Made by a program: the position numbers and the translations under genes
From: UBA1724 sp051884615
GTDB lineage: Bacteria; Verrucomicrobiota; Lentisphaeria; Oligosphaerales; Oligosphaeraceae
DNA: 64,000 nucleotides
NCBI GenBank assembly: GCA_051884615.1
Contig: JBJEVT010000035.1
Coordinates: forward strand, 1-64,000
Reading direction: 5' to 3'
Shown: positions 1 to 8,270 of the stretch, one piece after another
Position numbering within the stretch: position 1 is the first letter of the stretch
Layout: each line of letters opens with the position of its first letter
Notes under the pieces: generated by a model
What the model was told of the DNA's origin: nothing
Seen by the model: only the letters and a program-made list of their open reading frames with translations
Databases searched by the model: none

Positions 1-185
1 CGGGTCTCCTCCTCCAGGGCGGGGGAGGGACGGGGCGCCTCCTCCACCAGGGTCAGGATGCGCTGGAAATCCTGGCATTCCTGGCAGGACGCCAGATGTT
101 CCCGGTGGGCGGGGGGCAGGGTTTCGCTTCGCCCCTCCAGGGTCAGCAGGGTGGTTTGCACCTCTTGGCAGAGTTCCTTGTTCAT
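1..185 (-). CDS. Anti-sigma factor, zinc-finger type (partial, runs off window start)
   Basis: The first 61 codons of a minus-strand gene are visible; the C-terminus lies outside the window. It begins MNKELCQEVQ and contains H-L-A-S-C-Q-E-C, the H-x3-C-x2-C signature of the zinc-binding anti-sigma (ZAS) domain. Its ATG overlaps the TGA of the upstream ECF sigma gene (ATGA), which is the usual arrangement for a cognate sigma/anti-sigma pair. The likely role is to hold the sigma factor inactive until a signal arrives. Whether a membrane segment follows cannot be seen. The motif and the translational coupling are direct observations; the partnership is inferred. Confidence 0.75.
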   Translation of the reverse strand, partial: MNKELCQEVQTTLLTLEGRSETLPPAHREHLASCQECQDFQRILTLVEEAPRPSPALEEET

Positions 186-751
186 AGGTGGGGAGAGAGA
201 AATTTCCTCAGGTTGAGCACGGCGTAGCGCATTCTTCCCAAGGCGGTGTTGATGCTGATGTGGCGCAGGCGGGCGATGTCCTTGAAAGCCATGCCCTGCT
301 CCCGCAGGCGTATGATGTCCTGCTGTTCCGGGGGCAGCCGCAGGATGGCGGTTTCCAGTTCCCGGGTCAATTCCCGGCGGGAGAGTTCGGCGTCGGGGAG
401 GGGGAGATTGGAGGCCAGGGAGGGGGGGAGTTCCCCGGTGACGGCCTCGCCGGGGGAACGGAAATGGTCCATGGCCAGGTTGTGGGCGATACGGCAGAGC
501 CAGGCCAGGAATTTTTCCTGGTGGCGGTATCGGTTCAGGGAGCGCAGGGCGCGGATCCAGGTTTGCTGGAAGAGGTCTTCGGTGAGGTCGTTCCTGCGGG
601 GCAGGAGCTTGTGGAGATAGCCGAAGAGGGGGAGCCGGTATCGCTGGTAGAGCTGGTCGAACGCCTCGTCCGAGCCATCCAGGCATAGCCGGATGAGTGC
701 CTCGTCTGAAGAGGAGGGCTCCGTTTCGGATGGGGCTTTCGGTGGCGTCAT
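182..751 (-). CDS. ECF-type RNA polymerase sigma factor (sigma-70 family)
   Basis: The 189-residue product has the region 2 / region 4 layout of extracytoplasmic-function sigma factors. The region 2 helix pair (AFDQLYQRYRLPLFGYLHKL, then DLTEDLFQQTWIRALR) lies around residues 30-75. Region 4 (LPPEQQDIIRLREQGMAFKD followed by IARLRHISINTALGRM) lies around 138-175 and would bind the -35 element. The linker is short and regions 1 and 3 are missing, as expected for the class. A zinc-finger anti-sigma gene follows with a 4-bp overlap. The target regulon cannot be read from this window. Confidence 0.88.
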   Translation of the reverse strand: MTPPKAPSETEPSSSDEALIRLCLDGSDEAFDQLYQRYRLPLFGYLHKLLPRRNDLTEDLFQQTWIRALRSLNRYRHQEKFLAWLCRIAHNLAMDHFRSPGEAVTGELPPSLASNLPLPDAELSRRELTRELETAILRLPPEQQDIIRLREQGMAFKDIARLRHISINTALGRMRYAVLNLRKFLSPHL

Positions 752-850
752 TGCCGGAAAAACGGGAGAATAGGGGAATTATTGCACAACATCCTCCGGA
801 AGAAGTTGCGCCCTGGGGAAAAAAGAATAGGCCGCGGGGGGAGGGCCCCG

Positions 851-891
851 GAAAAGAGAGGGCCCGTTCCCGGGAGGGGGCGGGCCTTTTT
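851..891. terminator. Bidirectional rho-independent terminator
   Basis: A GGCCCG/CGGGCC stem (861-866 with 881-886) is flanked by a T run on the plus strand (887-891) and an A-rich run before it (851-857), so it could stop transcription in both directions. It lies just downstream of the minus-strand tRNA-Val gene. Confidence 0.6.
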
Positions 892-914
892 CATGGGGGT
901 GGGGGAGTGTCTTC

Positions 915-991
915 TGGTGGGCGATGGGGGACTCGAACCCTCGACATCAACGGTGTAAGCGTTGCGCTCTAACCAACTGAGCTAATCGCCC
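915..991 (-). tRNA. tRNA-Val (anticodon UAC), CCA encoded
   Basis: Read on the minus strand, the acceptor stem GGGCGAT pairs with ATCGCCC and is followed by discriminator A and an encoded CCA. The D arm is GCTCAGTTGGTTAGAGC. The anticodon stem CAACG/CGTTG encloses the loop CTTACAC, giving anticodon TAC for valine. The T arm contains GGTTCGAGTCC. All arms pair without mismatches, so it appears functional. Confidence 0.95.
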
Positions 992-1007
992 GGAAAGGGG
1001 AGGGAGG

Positions 1008-3044
1008 TCAGGAGGCGTCGGGCTTTTCCTGGTAGCCGGAGGGCTCCAGGGAGAAGGAGCCGCGTCCCCCGGAGAGCCGGGGCAGGGCCTTCCCGAAGCC
1101 GAACATCTCCGCCAGGGGCACATGGCAGACGATCTTCCGCATGGCGCCCATCTGGACCATGTCGCTGATGATGGCGCGGCGGGGCTGGAGATACATGGAG
1201 ATCTCACCCACCGTCTCCTCGGGCGCCAGCACCTCCAGTTTCATCAGAGGCTCCAGGATGACGGTGCCCGCCTGCTGCAGTCCCTGGGTGATGGCCTCGT
1301 TGACGGCGCCCGCCACGGCGCCGGGGGTGGTGGTCTCCTGGGAGAAGACCAGCTCCTTCAAGCTGGCTGCCACGAAGATCATGGGATAGCCCTGGAGCCC
1401 GCCGGTCCGCAGTCCGTCCTGGAGGGCCTGGGTGGCGGCCTCCAGCAGGGCGCGGGGGATGTTGCCCCGGGTCTTGTCCTGGATTTCGAAGGGGTCGCCA
1501 TTCCGGTCCCCCGGGGCGAAGTCGATGGTGACCTCCGCATAGAAGACCGCATCCCCGATGGTCTTGTTGAAGACCGTGTGGACCGTGGTGGGCTTGAGGA
1601 TGGTTTCCCGGTATGCCACCCGGGGTTCGCCGGTGCGGATTTCCACGCCGAAGTCGGTGGAGACCCGTTTCAGGCTCACCTCCAGATGGAGTTCGCCCAT
1701 GCCGGAGACCACCCGCTGGCCCGTCTCCTCGGCGGTGGAGCGCCGCAGGGTCTGGTCCTCCCGGCACAGCAGCTGCAGGGCGTCGTCCAGCTTGTCCTTG
1801 TCCTTGGAGAACTTGGGCTCCACCACCATGGAGATGACCGGTTCGGGGAAGAGGATTCCCCCGAAGGAGAGGACCCGCTGGGGGGCGCAGAGGGTGTCGC
1901 CGATGCCGCAGTCCTTCAGTCCGGTCAGGCCCACGATGTCTCCGGGGCCGGCCTCCTGGATCTGCTCGGTGGATTTGGCGTAGATGCGATAGAGCTGCTT
2001 CGCCCGGACCTTTTCCCCGGTTCTGGCGTTGATGAGCTGGTCGTTGGGGTGGAGGGTGCCGGAATAGAGGCGCAGGAAGAAGAGGTCCGCCGTGCTGGAG
2101 GCGTTGATTTTGAAGATGAAGCCGGAGAACGCCTCCTTGGGGTCCGCATGGACCACGCAGTCCTTGCCGGTGCGCCGGTCGATGGCGGGATATTCGGGGA
2201 TGTCCTGGGGGGAGGGCAGATAGGCGCCGATGGCGTCCGCCAGGGGCTGGATGCCCAGCTCCCGCTTGGCGCTTCCCAGGAAGACGGGGACCAGTTCCCG
2301 CCGCAGGGTCAGACGACGGATTTCCCTTTGCAGCAGGTCCAGGGGGACTTCCCCCTCCTTCAGGAAGAGGTCGCACACTTCGTCGGAGTGGTCGGCAACC
2401 CGTACGATGAGGAAATCCCGGGCGGCTTCGGCATCCTCCCGCAGATGCTCGGGCACGGGAAGCCGGACCACGTTCTCCCCCCGTTCTCCCTGGAACTGGA
2501 GATACTCCATGGTCAGAAGATCCACCATGCCCCGGAATTCGCTCTCCTCCCCGTCGGGATACTGCATGGGCAGGGCGACGTCGCCGAACTTCTCGTCGAT
2601 GCTCTGGCAGGTGCGGCTGTAGGAGGCGCCGATGCGGTCCATCTTGTTCACGAAGGCGATCTTGGGCACTCCGTAGCCGTCCGCCTGGTGCCACACCTTC
2701 TCGGACTGCGCCTCCACTCCCTCCACCGCGCTGAAGATCACCACGGCGCCGTCGATGGCCCGCAGGGAACGCTCCACCTCCGCGGTGAAGTCGATGTGTC
2801 CGGGAGTGTCGATGAGGTGATATTCGTAGTCGCCCCAGGGGATGACGGCGGAGGCGGCCATGATGGTGATGCCCCGGGCGCGCTCGTCCGGCAGGTAGTC
2901 CATCACCGTGGTGCCTTCGTCGATGTTGCCGTAGCGATGGGTCAGTCCGGAGAAGTAGAGGAGTCCCTCTGTGGTGCTGGTCTTGCCTGCATCAATGTGG
3001 GCGATGATGCCCAGATTCCGGATCTTCGAGAGGTCGCTGCTCAT
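1008..3044 (-). CDS. fusA: Elongation factor G family translational GTPase
   Basis: The 678-residue GTPase catalyses, or is related to the enzyme for, ribosomal translocation. Visible motifs are G1 AHIDAGKTST (about 15-24), switch I RGITI, G3 DTPGHIDF and G4 NKMD. EF-G domains II-V follow and end with the EF-G C-terminal signature (VPLAEMFGF, then SGGRGSFSLEPSGY). The length is slightly below the usual 690-700. The gene is not next to rpsL/rpsG, where the housekeeping fusA commonly sits, and several domain IV/V residues are unlike the canonical consensus. It could therefore be a second, EF-G2-like paralogue. The family call is firm; the choice of subtype is not. Confidence 0.85.
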   Translation of the reverse strand: MSSDLSKIRNLGIIAHIDAGKTSTTEGLLYFSGLTHRYGNIDEGTTVMDYLPDERARGITIMAASAVIPWGDYEYHLIDTPGHIDFTAEVERSLRAIDGAVVIFSAVEGVEAQSEKVWHQADGYGVPKIAFVNKMDRIGASYSRTCQSIDEKFGDVALPMQYPDGEESEFRGMVDLLTMEYLQFQGERGENVVRLPVPEHLREDAEAARDFLIVRVADHSDEVCDLFLKEGEVPLDLLQREIRRLTLRRELVPVFLGSAKRELGIQPLADAIGAYLPSPQDIPEYPAIDRRTGKDCVVHADPKEAFSGFIFKINASSTADLFFLRLYSGTLHPNDQLINARTGEKVRAKQLYRIYAKSTEQIQEAGPGDIVGLTGLKDCGIGDTLCAPQRVLSFGGILFPEPVISMVVEPKFSKDKDKLDDALQLLCREDQTLRRSTAEETGQRVVSGMGELHLEVSLKRVSTDFGVEIRTGEPRVAYRETILKPTTVHTVFNKTIGDAVFYAEVTIDFAPGDRNGDPFEIQDKTRGNIPRALLEAATQALQDGLRTGGLQGYPMIFVAASLKELVFSQETTTPGAVAGAVNEAITQGLQQAGTVILEPLMKLEVLAPEETVGEISMYLQPRRAIISDMVQMGAMRKIVCHVPLAEMFGFGKALPRLSGGRGSFSLEPSGYQEKPDAS

Positions 3045-3182
3045 GGAACAAGAGGAGGGGGAAAAAGGGGAAAGCCTGGATAGAAAGAAGCCGTGGAGGC
3101 GACTCGGGCATCCACGGCGAAAAACGTTGGCCAGCGGGACACGGGACTGCGCCTTGCGGCGCCCGAACCTGCCCCCGGCGGG

Positions 3183-3218
3183 AAAAATGCCTCGGAGAGA
3201 AGAAAAGTGGCTTCTCTC
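3183..3218 (-). terminator. Probable rho-independent terminator after secG
   Basis: On the minus strand an 8-bp GAGAGAAG/CTTCTCTC stem (3211-3218 with 3195-3202) is followed, after a short gap, by five Ts (3187-3183). It begins a few bases past the secG stop codon. Confidence 0.5.
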
Positions 3219-3225
3219 TGAAAAA

Positions 3226-3591
3226 CTACGGATTCACAGGCTCGGCGGGAGCGGGCTCGGCAGGAGCGGCGGGAGCGGCCTCCACCGGGGCGGCGGCGGG
3301 CGCCACGGGCTGGGATTCCACCACGATGGATTCGCCCACGGACTTCTGGCGGCTGATCTTGCCCTGGATGGCCACGTTGAACAGGGTGGACAGCAGGAAG
3401 ATGATGGCCAGAATCACCGTTCCCTTCACCAGCGCGCTGGGCGCGGAGGCGCCGAACATGGCTTCGGAGACTCCACCGCCAATGGCGCCGATGCCCCCGT
3501 TGCCTTTGGGATTTTGAATCAGCACCAGCAGGGTGAGGAGAATCGCCGTCAGGACGGAGATGATGGTGAGGATAACGGAGAGAGTCGCCAT
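3226..3591 (-). CDS. secG: Preprotein translocase subunit SecG
   Basis: The 121-residue membrane protein is the small accessory subunit of the SecYEG channel. It has two hydrophobic segments (about residues 3-23 and 54-75) separated by the SecG hallmark loop VLIQNPKGNGGIGAIGGG. A region rich in Ala and Pro (PVAPAAAPVEAAPAAPAEPA) forms a cytoplasmic or periplasmic tail, a common addition in PVC and related bacteria. The gene appears monocistronic: a plausible promoter lies upstream (3720-3747) and a terminator downstream. Confidence 0.93.
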   Translation of the reverse strand: MATLSVILTIISVLTAILLTLLVLIQNPKGNGGIGAIGGGVSEAMFGASAPSALVKGTVILAIIFLLSTLFNVAIQGKISRQKSVGESIVVESQPVAPAAAPVEAAPAAPAEPAPAEPVNP

Positions 3592-3719
3592 GATGAACTA
3601 CGATAAGTCCTTGATAGGGAAGGAGTTATGGAAAACTTGCACGGAGGTGCCGCCCTAAGTCGGGAAAGGGCCGCCCTTTGCGGGGCGCCGGGGGGCTCGC
3701 CAAACACGGAAAGAGCAAG

Positions 3720-3747
3720 AATATAAGGCACTTTCCCCTTTTTTCAA
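3720..3747 (-). promoter_or_regulatory. Putative sigma-70 promoter for secG
   Basis: On the minus strand TTGAAA (3747-3742) and TATATT (3725-3720) are separated by 16 bp, in an otherwise GC-rich region and about 130 bp before the secG start. Confidence 0.5.
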
Positions 3748-3797
3748 GGAGAGCCCTCCCCTGGGGGGCGTGCCCGGCAGGGGAGGGGAGCGGGCGG

Positions 3798-5120
3798 CTA
3801 CCAGCGTCCGGCCTTGGCGGCATCCCGGATGCGGTCCAGGTTCTTTTCGGGGTCGGTTTCCTCGAGGAAAGCCTGGCGCAGAGCGGCGGGGGGCACGGGG
3901 AGGGCGCCCACGGAGGCGAAGAAGTCGTTGCGCTGGTTTCTTTCGGGGAATTCCTCCTTGGCGCGCTGGTCGCAGTAGGCGTAGTTGGCGTAGCGCAGAA
4001 GGAGGGTGTGTCCGAAGAGGACGTCGGCGCCCCTGGTGAAGTCCTTCATCACGGGGCGCAGGTGTTCGTCGGCGAAGTCATCCACCTTGCGCTGGCCGGG
4101 CTTGTTGCATTCGGTGCCGGCGATGATGGGGAGTCCCAGGGCGTTGGCGGTGTCCACGTATTCGTAGAGGGCGCGCACCCGCACTTCCTGCTTGGCGGGG
4201 TCCTTGAAGTTCCAGTTGCGGTCGGGGATGATGTTGACCATCTCCAGGCCCTTTGCCATGAGACATTCCAGCTGTTCCCGGGGATTGGCCTCGCCGGGCA
4301 GGGAGCCGTCCAGCCATGCGGAGCAGGGGAGGGCGCGGCAGCGGTGGATGAGCTGGATCACCTGGTCGATGGGGGGGAAGGTGGTTTCGTCGGGCTGCTC
4401 GTATCCCAGGCCGCCCTTCTTCATCAGCTTGCCCCGGAGGTATTCGTTCATGGCGTTGGGGGACTTCTCCGCCAGCTTGGCGGGGTCGTCGTTGAAGAAT
4501 TCGGCCCAGTGCCGGCAGGCGCCCTCCTCCCCGAACTGCTGGATGGCCAGATCCCGGTAGGCCTGGACGATGTGGCGTTCCGTGGCGTTGTCGTCCGGGG
4601 TGAGGGGCAGCACGTCCTTCTCGTAGGAGAGCTTGCAGACGCCCAAGGCGCTGTTGATGCGGTCGATGAGGGCGCGGTTCCGCTTGTGCGCCTGCTCCAG
4701 CTGGGCCTTGAACTCCCCGCTGCGCTCGCCGTTGACGAAGCCGCTGCCCATGAAGTAGAAGACGCCGGGCTCGCCGGGGGAATTGATCTCCTTGTCCGCA
4801 TATTCCGGGAAGAAGACCCGGCTCTCGAAGGAGGCGGCGGTGCGCAGGCCCAGCAAATCCCCCGCCGCCATGAACTCGTCCACGCCCTGGATCACGTCAA
4901 AGTCGCACAGGGCGGCTCCGTGAAGGCCCATCTTCCGCATCTCGAAGGCGATGCGGCTGGGAGACCATCCCTCTCCGTTGTAGGAGTAGAAGGAGTGGAC
5001 GTGCATGTTCATGGCCTCGCTTTCCGTCGGGAAGCTGGTGGCGGCGGCCAGGGTCTGCAGGGCGGCGATGCGTTTCCAGGTCTCGAAGGAGGAGAGTTGT
5101 TCCAGCAATAGGGATTCCAT
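3798..5120 (-). CDS. PHP-domain metal-dependent hydrolase-like protein
   Basis: The roughly 440-residue cytoplasmic protein has a PHP-like N-terminal signature: NMHVHSFYSYNGEG gives the metal-binding H40-x-H42 pair, and LHGAALCDFDVIQGVDEF resembles the second PHP motif, where T/D-D-H is usual. PHP proteins are metal-dependent phosphoesterases (histidinol phosphatase, polymerase PHP domains). Later segments such as LPIIAGTECN and ADEHLRPVMKDF could supply further ligands. The second motif reads CDFD rather than TDH, so it is a divergent member. I chose the ATG at 5120; an in-frame TTG at 5168 is possible but less likely. Substrate unknown. Confidence 0.65.
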   Translation of the reverse strand: MESLLLEQLSSFETWKRIAALQTLAAATSFPTESEAMNMHVHSFYSYNGEGWSPSRIAFEMRKMGLHGAALCDFDVIQGVDEFMAAGDLLGLRTAASFESRVFFPEYADKEINSPGEPGVFYFMGSGFVNGERSGEFKAQLEQAHKRNRALIDRINSALGVCKLSYEKDVLPLTPDDNATERHIVQAYRDLAIQQFGEEGACRHWAEFFNDDPAKLAEKSPNAMNEYLRGKLMKKGGLGYEQPDETTFPPIDQVIQLIHRCRALPCSAWLDGSLPGEANPREQLECLMAKGLEMVNIIPDRNWNFKDPAKQEVRVRALYEYVDTANALGLPIIAGTECNKPGQRKVDDFADEHLRPVMKDFTRGADVLFGHTLLLRYANYAYCDQRAKEEFPERNQRNDFFASVGALPVPPAALRQAFLEETDPEKNLDRIRDAAKAGRW

Positions 5121-5261
5121 CGTCTTTTGGGGGAAAGTTCTGGGTAGGTTCAGGGGCTCCCGGCGCAAGGGGGAGCGGGGAGGAAACGGGGGAATTGGGC
5201 CTTGCGCCCCCCGTCTCGCCCGGGGAAGACCAGGCTTCCCGGGGCTGAAATTTCCGGGGGC

Positions 5262-6296
5262 TCAGGAGACCAGAAGACCGGTGGTCTCCGGGAATCCGCA
5301 GATCAGGTTCATGTTCTGGACGGCCTGTCCGCTGGCGCCCTTGGTCAGGTTGTCAATGGCGCTGGAGACCACCAGCTTGCCCGTGTGGCTGTCGTAGAGG
5401 CACCCGATCTCGCACAGGTTGGTGCGGGTCACATGCTTGGTGTCCGCCAGCTTCCCGGGCTCCAGCACGCGCACGAAGGGCTCCCCTCCATAGGCATGCG
5501 CCAGCGCCTCCCGGGCGTCCTCCAGGCTCTTCCCCTCCATGGGGTCCAGAAGCACGGAGGAGTGGATGCCCCGGTTCACCGGCACCAGATGGGGCAGGAA
5601 ATTCATGGTGACGGAGGGCGTCTGCGCCGCCACCGCCAGCTCCTGCTCAATCTCCGGCAAATGCCGATGGCCGGTGACCCCGTAGGGACGCAGGCTCTCG
5701 TTGCATTCCGGGAAAATGTAGTCCAGGGAAACCTTCCGGCCGGCGCCCGTGACGCCGGACATGGACATGGCGACGATGCCCCGGGGAGACGCCACCTTCG
5801 CCCGCAGCAGGGCGGTGACGGGCAGGAGGATGCTGGTGACATAGCAGCCCGGGTTGGCCACCAGCCTGGCGGCGCGCAGCTCCTCCCGGTAGAGCTCCGG
5901 GAGGCCATACACCGCCTGGGGAAGCAGCCAGGGCGCGGGATGGGCCATCTTGTAGTATTTCTCGTAGACCGCGGGGTCCCGCAGCCGGAAGTCCGCCGAC
6001 AGGTCGATGACCTTGCAGCCCTTCTCCAGCAACGGGGCGGCATACTGGGAGGCCAGCCCGTTGGGCAGCGCCAGGAAGACCACCTCGGCCGCCTGGGCGA
6101 TCTCCTCCACCTGGGGAGGCACGAAGCGCAGGTCGCACTCGCTGTACCGGGGGAAGAAGTCCCCCACCCGCTTGCCGGCGTTCTCCCGGCTGGTGATGGC
6201 CGTGAGCTCCACCCCGGGATGCCGCAGGAGAAGACGGAGAAGCTCCTCGCCGGAATATCCGCTCCCTCCGATGATGGCAACGTTGATTTTATTCAT
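5262..6296 (-). CDS. argC: N-acetyl-gamma-glutamyl-phosphate reductase
   Basis: The 344-residue NADPH-dependent reductase catalyses the third step of arginine synthesis (N-acetylglutamyl phosphate to the semialdehyde). The nucleotide-binding loop IIGGSGYSGEELLRLL lies at the N-terminus. The catalytic cysteine motif VANPGCYVTS, and the downstream segments VTGAGRK and HRHLPEIEQEL, match ArgC. The start at MNKINVAIIGG was chosen because the Rossmann strand begins there; the longer upstream reading frame is basic, Pro-rich and implausible. It lies downstream of rplM-rpsI, with a 221-bp gap that may hold its own promoter. Confidence 0.95.
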   Translation of the reverse strand: MNKINVAIIGGSGYSGEELLRLLLRHPGVELTAITSRENAGKRVGDFFPRYSECDLRFVPPQVEEIAQAAEVVFLALPNGLASQYAAPLLEKGCKVIDLSADFRLRDPAVYEKYYKMAHPAPWLLPQAVYGLPELYREELRAARLVANPGCYVTSILLPVTALLRAKVASPRGIVAMSMSGVTGAGRKVSLDYIFPECNESLRPYGVTGHRHLPEIEQELAVAAQTPSVTMNFLPHLVPVNRGIHSSVLLDPMEGKSLEDAREALAHAYGGEPFVRVLEPGKLADTKHVTRTNLCEIGCLYDSHTGKLVVSSAIDNLTKGASGQAVQNMNLICGFPETTGLLVS

Positions 6297-6517
6297 AAGT
6301 CGTGGATTGCAAAGATGATGACCAAAGCGCCGCGCCTCGGGGCGGCGCGTTCGCCGACAGGAAGGACGAGGCGGCTTTACAGGGGAAAAACACAGAAAAG
6401 ACGGCCACCCTCGTTGCAAACGGGGCGTCCGTCTTTTCCTGAAAAGAATTCCTTTCCCGGGATTCTCCTCCCCGCTGGCTTGCGGGAAGGGAAATCGCGG
6501 AGAGAAAGGGAAGCGAA

Positions 6518-6919
6518 TTAACGCTTGCTGAACTGGAAGCGCTTGCGGGCGCCGGGCTGACCGGGCTTCTTACGCTCCTTCTCCCGAGAATCCCGGGTGA
6601 GCATGCCGGCTTTCTTCAGGGGGGCGCGGAGAGCCTCGTCGGACTTCTCCAGGGCGCGGGCGATGCCGTGGCGCAGGGCGCCGGCCTGACCCACCTCGCC
6701 GCCGCCGTCCACGGTGGCGTAGATGTCAAACTCGCCGACCTTGCTGGTGAGCACCAGGGGCTGCTGGATGAAGCCACGGATGGAGTCGGTGGTGAAATAG
6801 TCGTTGAAGGCACGGCGGTTGACCGTGATCTTTCCGGTGCCATGGGTCATGCGAACGCGAGCGCTGGCGCACTTGCGGCGGCCGATGGTCAGAATCACTT
6901 CGCTAGCTTCTTGGGCCAT
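6518..6919 (-). CDS. rpsI: 30S ribosomal protein S9 (uS9)
   Basis: The 133-residue protein shows the S9 N-terminal core TIGRRKCASARVRM and ends in the conserved basic tail KPGQPGARKRFQFSKR, whose terminal -SKR contacts the P-site tRNA. It sits 38 bp downstream of rplM, the widely conserved L13-S9 pair, and is probably co-transcribed with it. Confidence 0.97.
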   Translation of the reverse strand: MAQEASEVILTIGRRKCASARVRMTHGTGKITVNRRAFNDYFTTDSIRGFIQQPLVLTSKVGEFDIYATVDGGGEVGQAGALRHGIARALEKSDEALRAPLKKAGMLTRDSREKERKKPGQPGARKRFQFSKR

Positions 6920-6957
6920 ATTGCTCTTCTGTCCTCAAAAAAGGTTGTCTTCCTGGG

Positions 6958-7404
6958 TTAGAACTGGTTCTTCAGGGTCATGGGCTGCGCACCCTGGGCC
7001 ACATAGCGATGCTCGGGGAGCTCGCCGGCGTAGACCTTCAGCTTGCGGAACTGCGCCCGGCCCAGCTTGCCGTCGGGCATCATGCCCCACACGGCGCGCT
7101 TGATGATTTCCTCGGGATGCTTCTGGCGCATCACGTCGGCGCTGGTTCGCTTCAGGCCGCCCACCCAGCCGCTGAAGTCCTGGTATTCCTTGTTGGTGGA
7201 CTTCCGGCCGGTCATGACCACCTTGGCGGCGTTGGTGACCACCACATAGTCCCCGGTGTCCAGGTGGGGGGTGTAAATGGGTTTGTGCTTGCCGCGCAGG
7301 ATCATGGCAATCTGGCGGGCCATGCGTCCGAGCACCTGCTGGTCGGCGTCAATAATCCACCACTTGCGCTCGATTTCGTTTTCCTTGGGTAGAAAAGTTT
7401 TCAT
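6958..7404 (-). CDS. rplM: 50S ribosomal protein L13 (uL13)
   Basis: The 148-residue protein has the L13 signatures WWIIDADQQVLGRMARQIA near the N-terminus, DTGDYVVVTNAAKVVMTGRK in the middle, and the C-terminal MMPDGKLGRAQFRKLKVYAG. It is the first gene of the L13-S9 pair. A TTGCAA and a loose -10 (TACTCC, 16-bp spacing) lie just upstream at 7448-7421, which may be its promoter, but the -10 is poor. Confidence 0.97.
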   Translation of the reverse strand: MKTFLPKENEIERKWWIIDADQQVLGRMARQIAMILRGKHKPIYTPHLDTGDYVVVTNAAKVVMTGRKSTNKEYQDFSGWVGGLKRTSADVMRQKHPEEIIKRAVWGMMPDGKLGRAQFRKLKVYAGELPEHRYVAQGAQPMTLKNQF

Positions 7405-7526
7405 GTTCAGAGAGGGATAGGGAGTATGGACAAAAAAGTCTGTTGCAAGGCAAGTGCGTTAATTTAGCGTCCTTTCGGCCATTTTCAACCCATGCCCGGG
7501 GAAAAGGGTTCCCGAGGGGGGCGGGG

Positions 7527-8234
7527 TCAGTTGGGGATCTTTCCCAGCATGGACCAGGGGCGTCCGGAGCGGATGGCGAAGAGGAGGTATCCCACCTCGG
7601 CCTCCAGGGGATGGCTCTCCCGCACCTCCACTCTGGCGGGCTCGTCGCACAGGGCGATGGCGAACTCGTTGCGTCCGTCCTCCAGGATGGTGGCGGTGGC
7701 GGAGCCCCGGGTGCCGGTGACGGTGAGGCGGTAGGGGACTTCGGGGGCTTCCTCGAAGGCGTAGGCGGCGTCGTTGCCGTAGGCGGAGAGCCAGTTCAGC
7801 AGATCCTGGTCCCGGAGGCGGGCGAAGATGCCCAGGCCCTCGGGCTTGGTGAGCTTGAACTGCTGGACGGTGCCCAGGACGCCGCTGGTGATGGTCTCCT
7901 TGAGGCGTGCCATGGCCCATTCGTAGCGCCAGGAGCCCAGCCAGCAGACCTGGATGTGGCGGCGCTTGGCGGCGGCCCACAGTTTCTTGAGGGAGTCGGG
8001 GGTCTCCCCGGCCAGTCCGCAGAGGGCGAAGGGGAGTTTGGCTTTCAGGAGCATCTTGATGATCTCCTGGCGATTGTCGTCGTCCTCGTCCACGATGGCG
8101 GCCCGGGCGTGTTCCAGGGCGTCGGTGCAGTCCTGGTCGGGATTGAGGATGCGGATGTCGTCCGTCCGTTTACAGACCGCCTTGCTGCAGGGAGACAGGA
8201 AATTTCTCGTGAAGTAGATGATTTCGTCTTTCAT
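7527..8234 (-). CDS. Degenerate Gfo/Idh/MocA-like protein
   Basis: The 235-residue protein is of unknown role. Residues from about 65 to 125 (FALCGLAGETPDSLKKLWAA, then the segment WRYEWAMARLKETITSG and VLGTVQQFKL) follow the layout of the Gfo/Idh/MocA fold just after the Rossmann domain. Where active members have E-K-P, this one has C-G-L, so the catalytic lysine is missing. The N-terminus also lacks the GxGxxG loop. The C-terminal part (YRLTVTGTRGSATATILEDG) resembles the beta-sheet domain of the same family. It may be a non-catalytic binding protein or a decayed copy. The fold assignment is inference from pattern only. Confidence 0.5.
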   Translation of the reverse strand: MKDEIIYFTRNFLSPCSKAVCKRTDDIRILNPDQDCTDALEHARAAIVDEDDDNRQEIIKMLLKAKLPFALCGLAGETPDSLKKLWAAAKRRHIQVCWLGSWRYEWAMARLKETITSGVLGTVQQFKLTKPEGLGIFARLRDQDLLNWLSAYGNDAAYAFEEAPEVPYRLTVTGTRGSATATILEDGRNEFAIALCDEPARVEVRESHPLEAEVGYLLFAIRSGRPWSMLGKIPN

Positions 8235-8270
8235 AGGTTGGCGTATCGGCAGAGGGGGTGGGCCGGGGGA

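Noticed and set aside
5121..5168. TTG start 16 codons upstream of the PHP-domain gene
   Set aside because: It has no better ribosome site, and homologous structure begins after the ATG at 5120.
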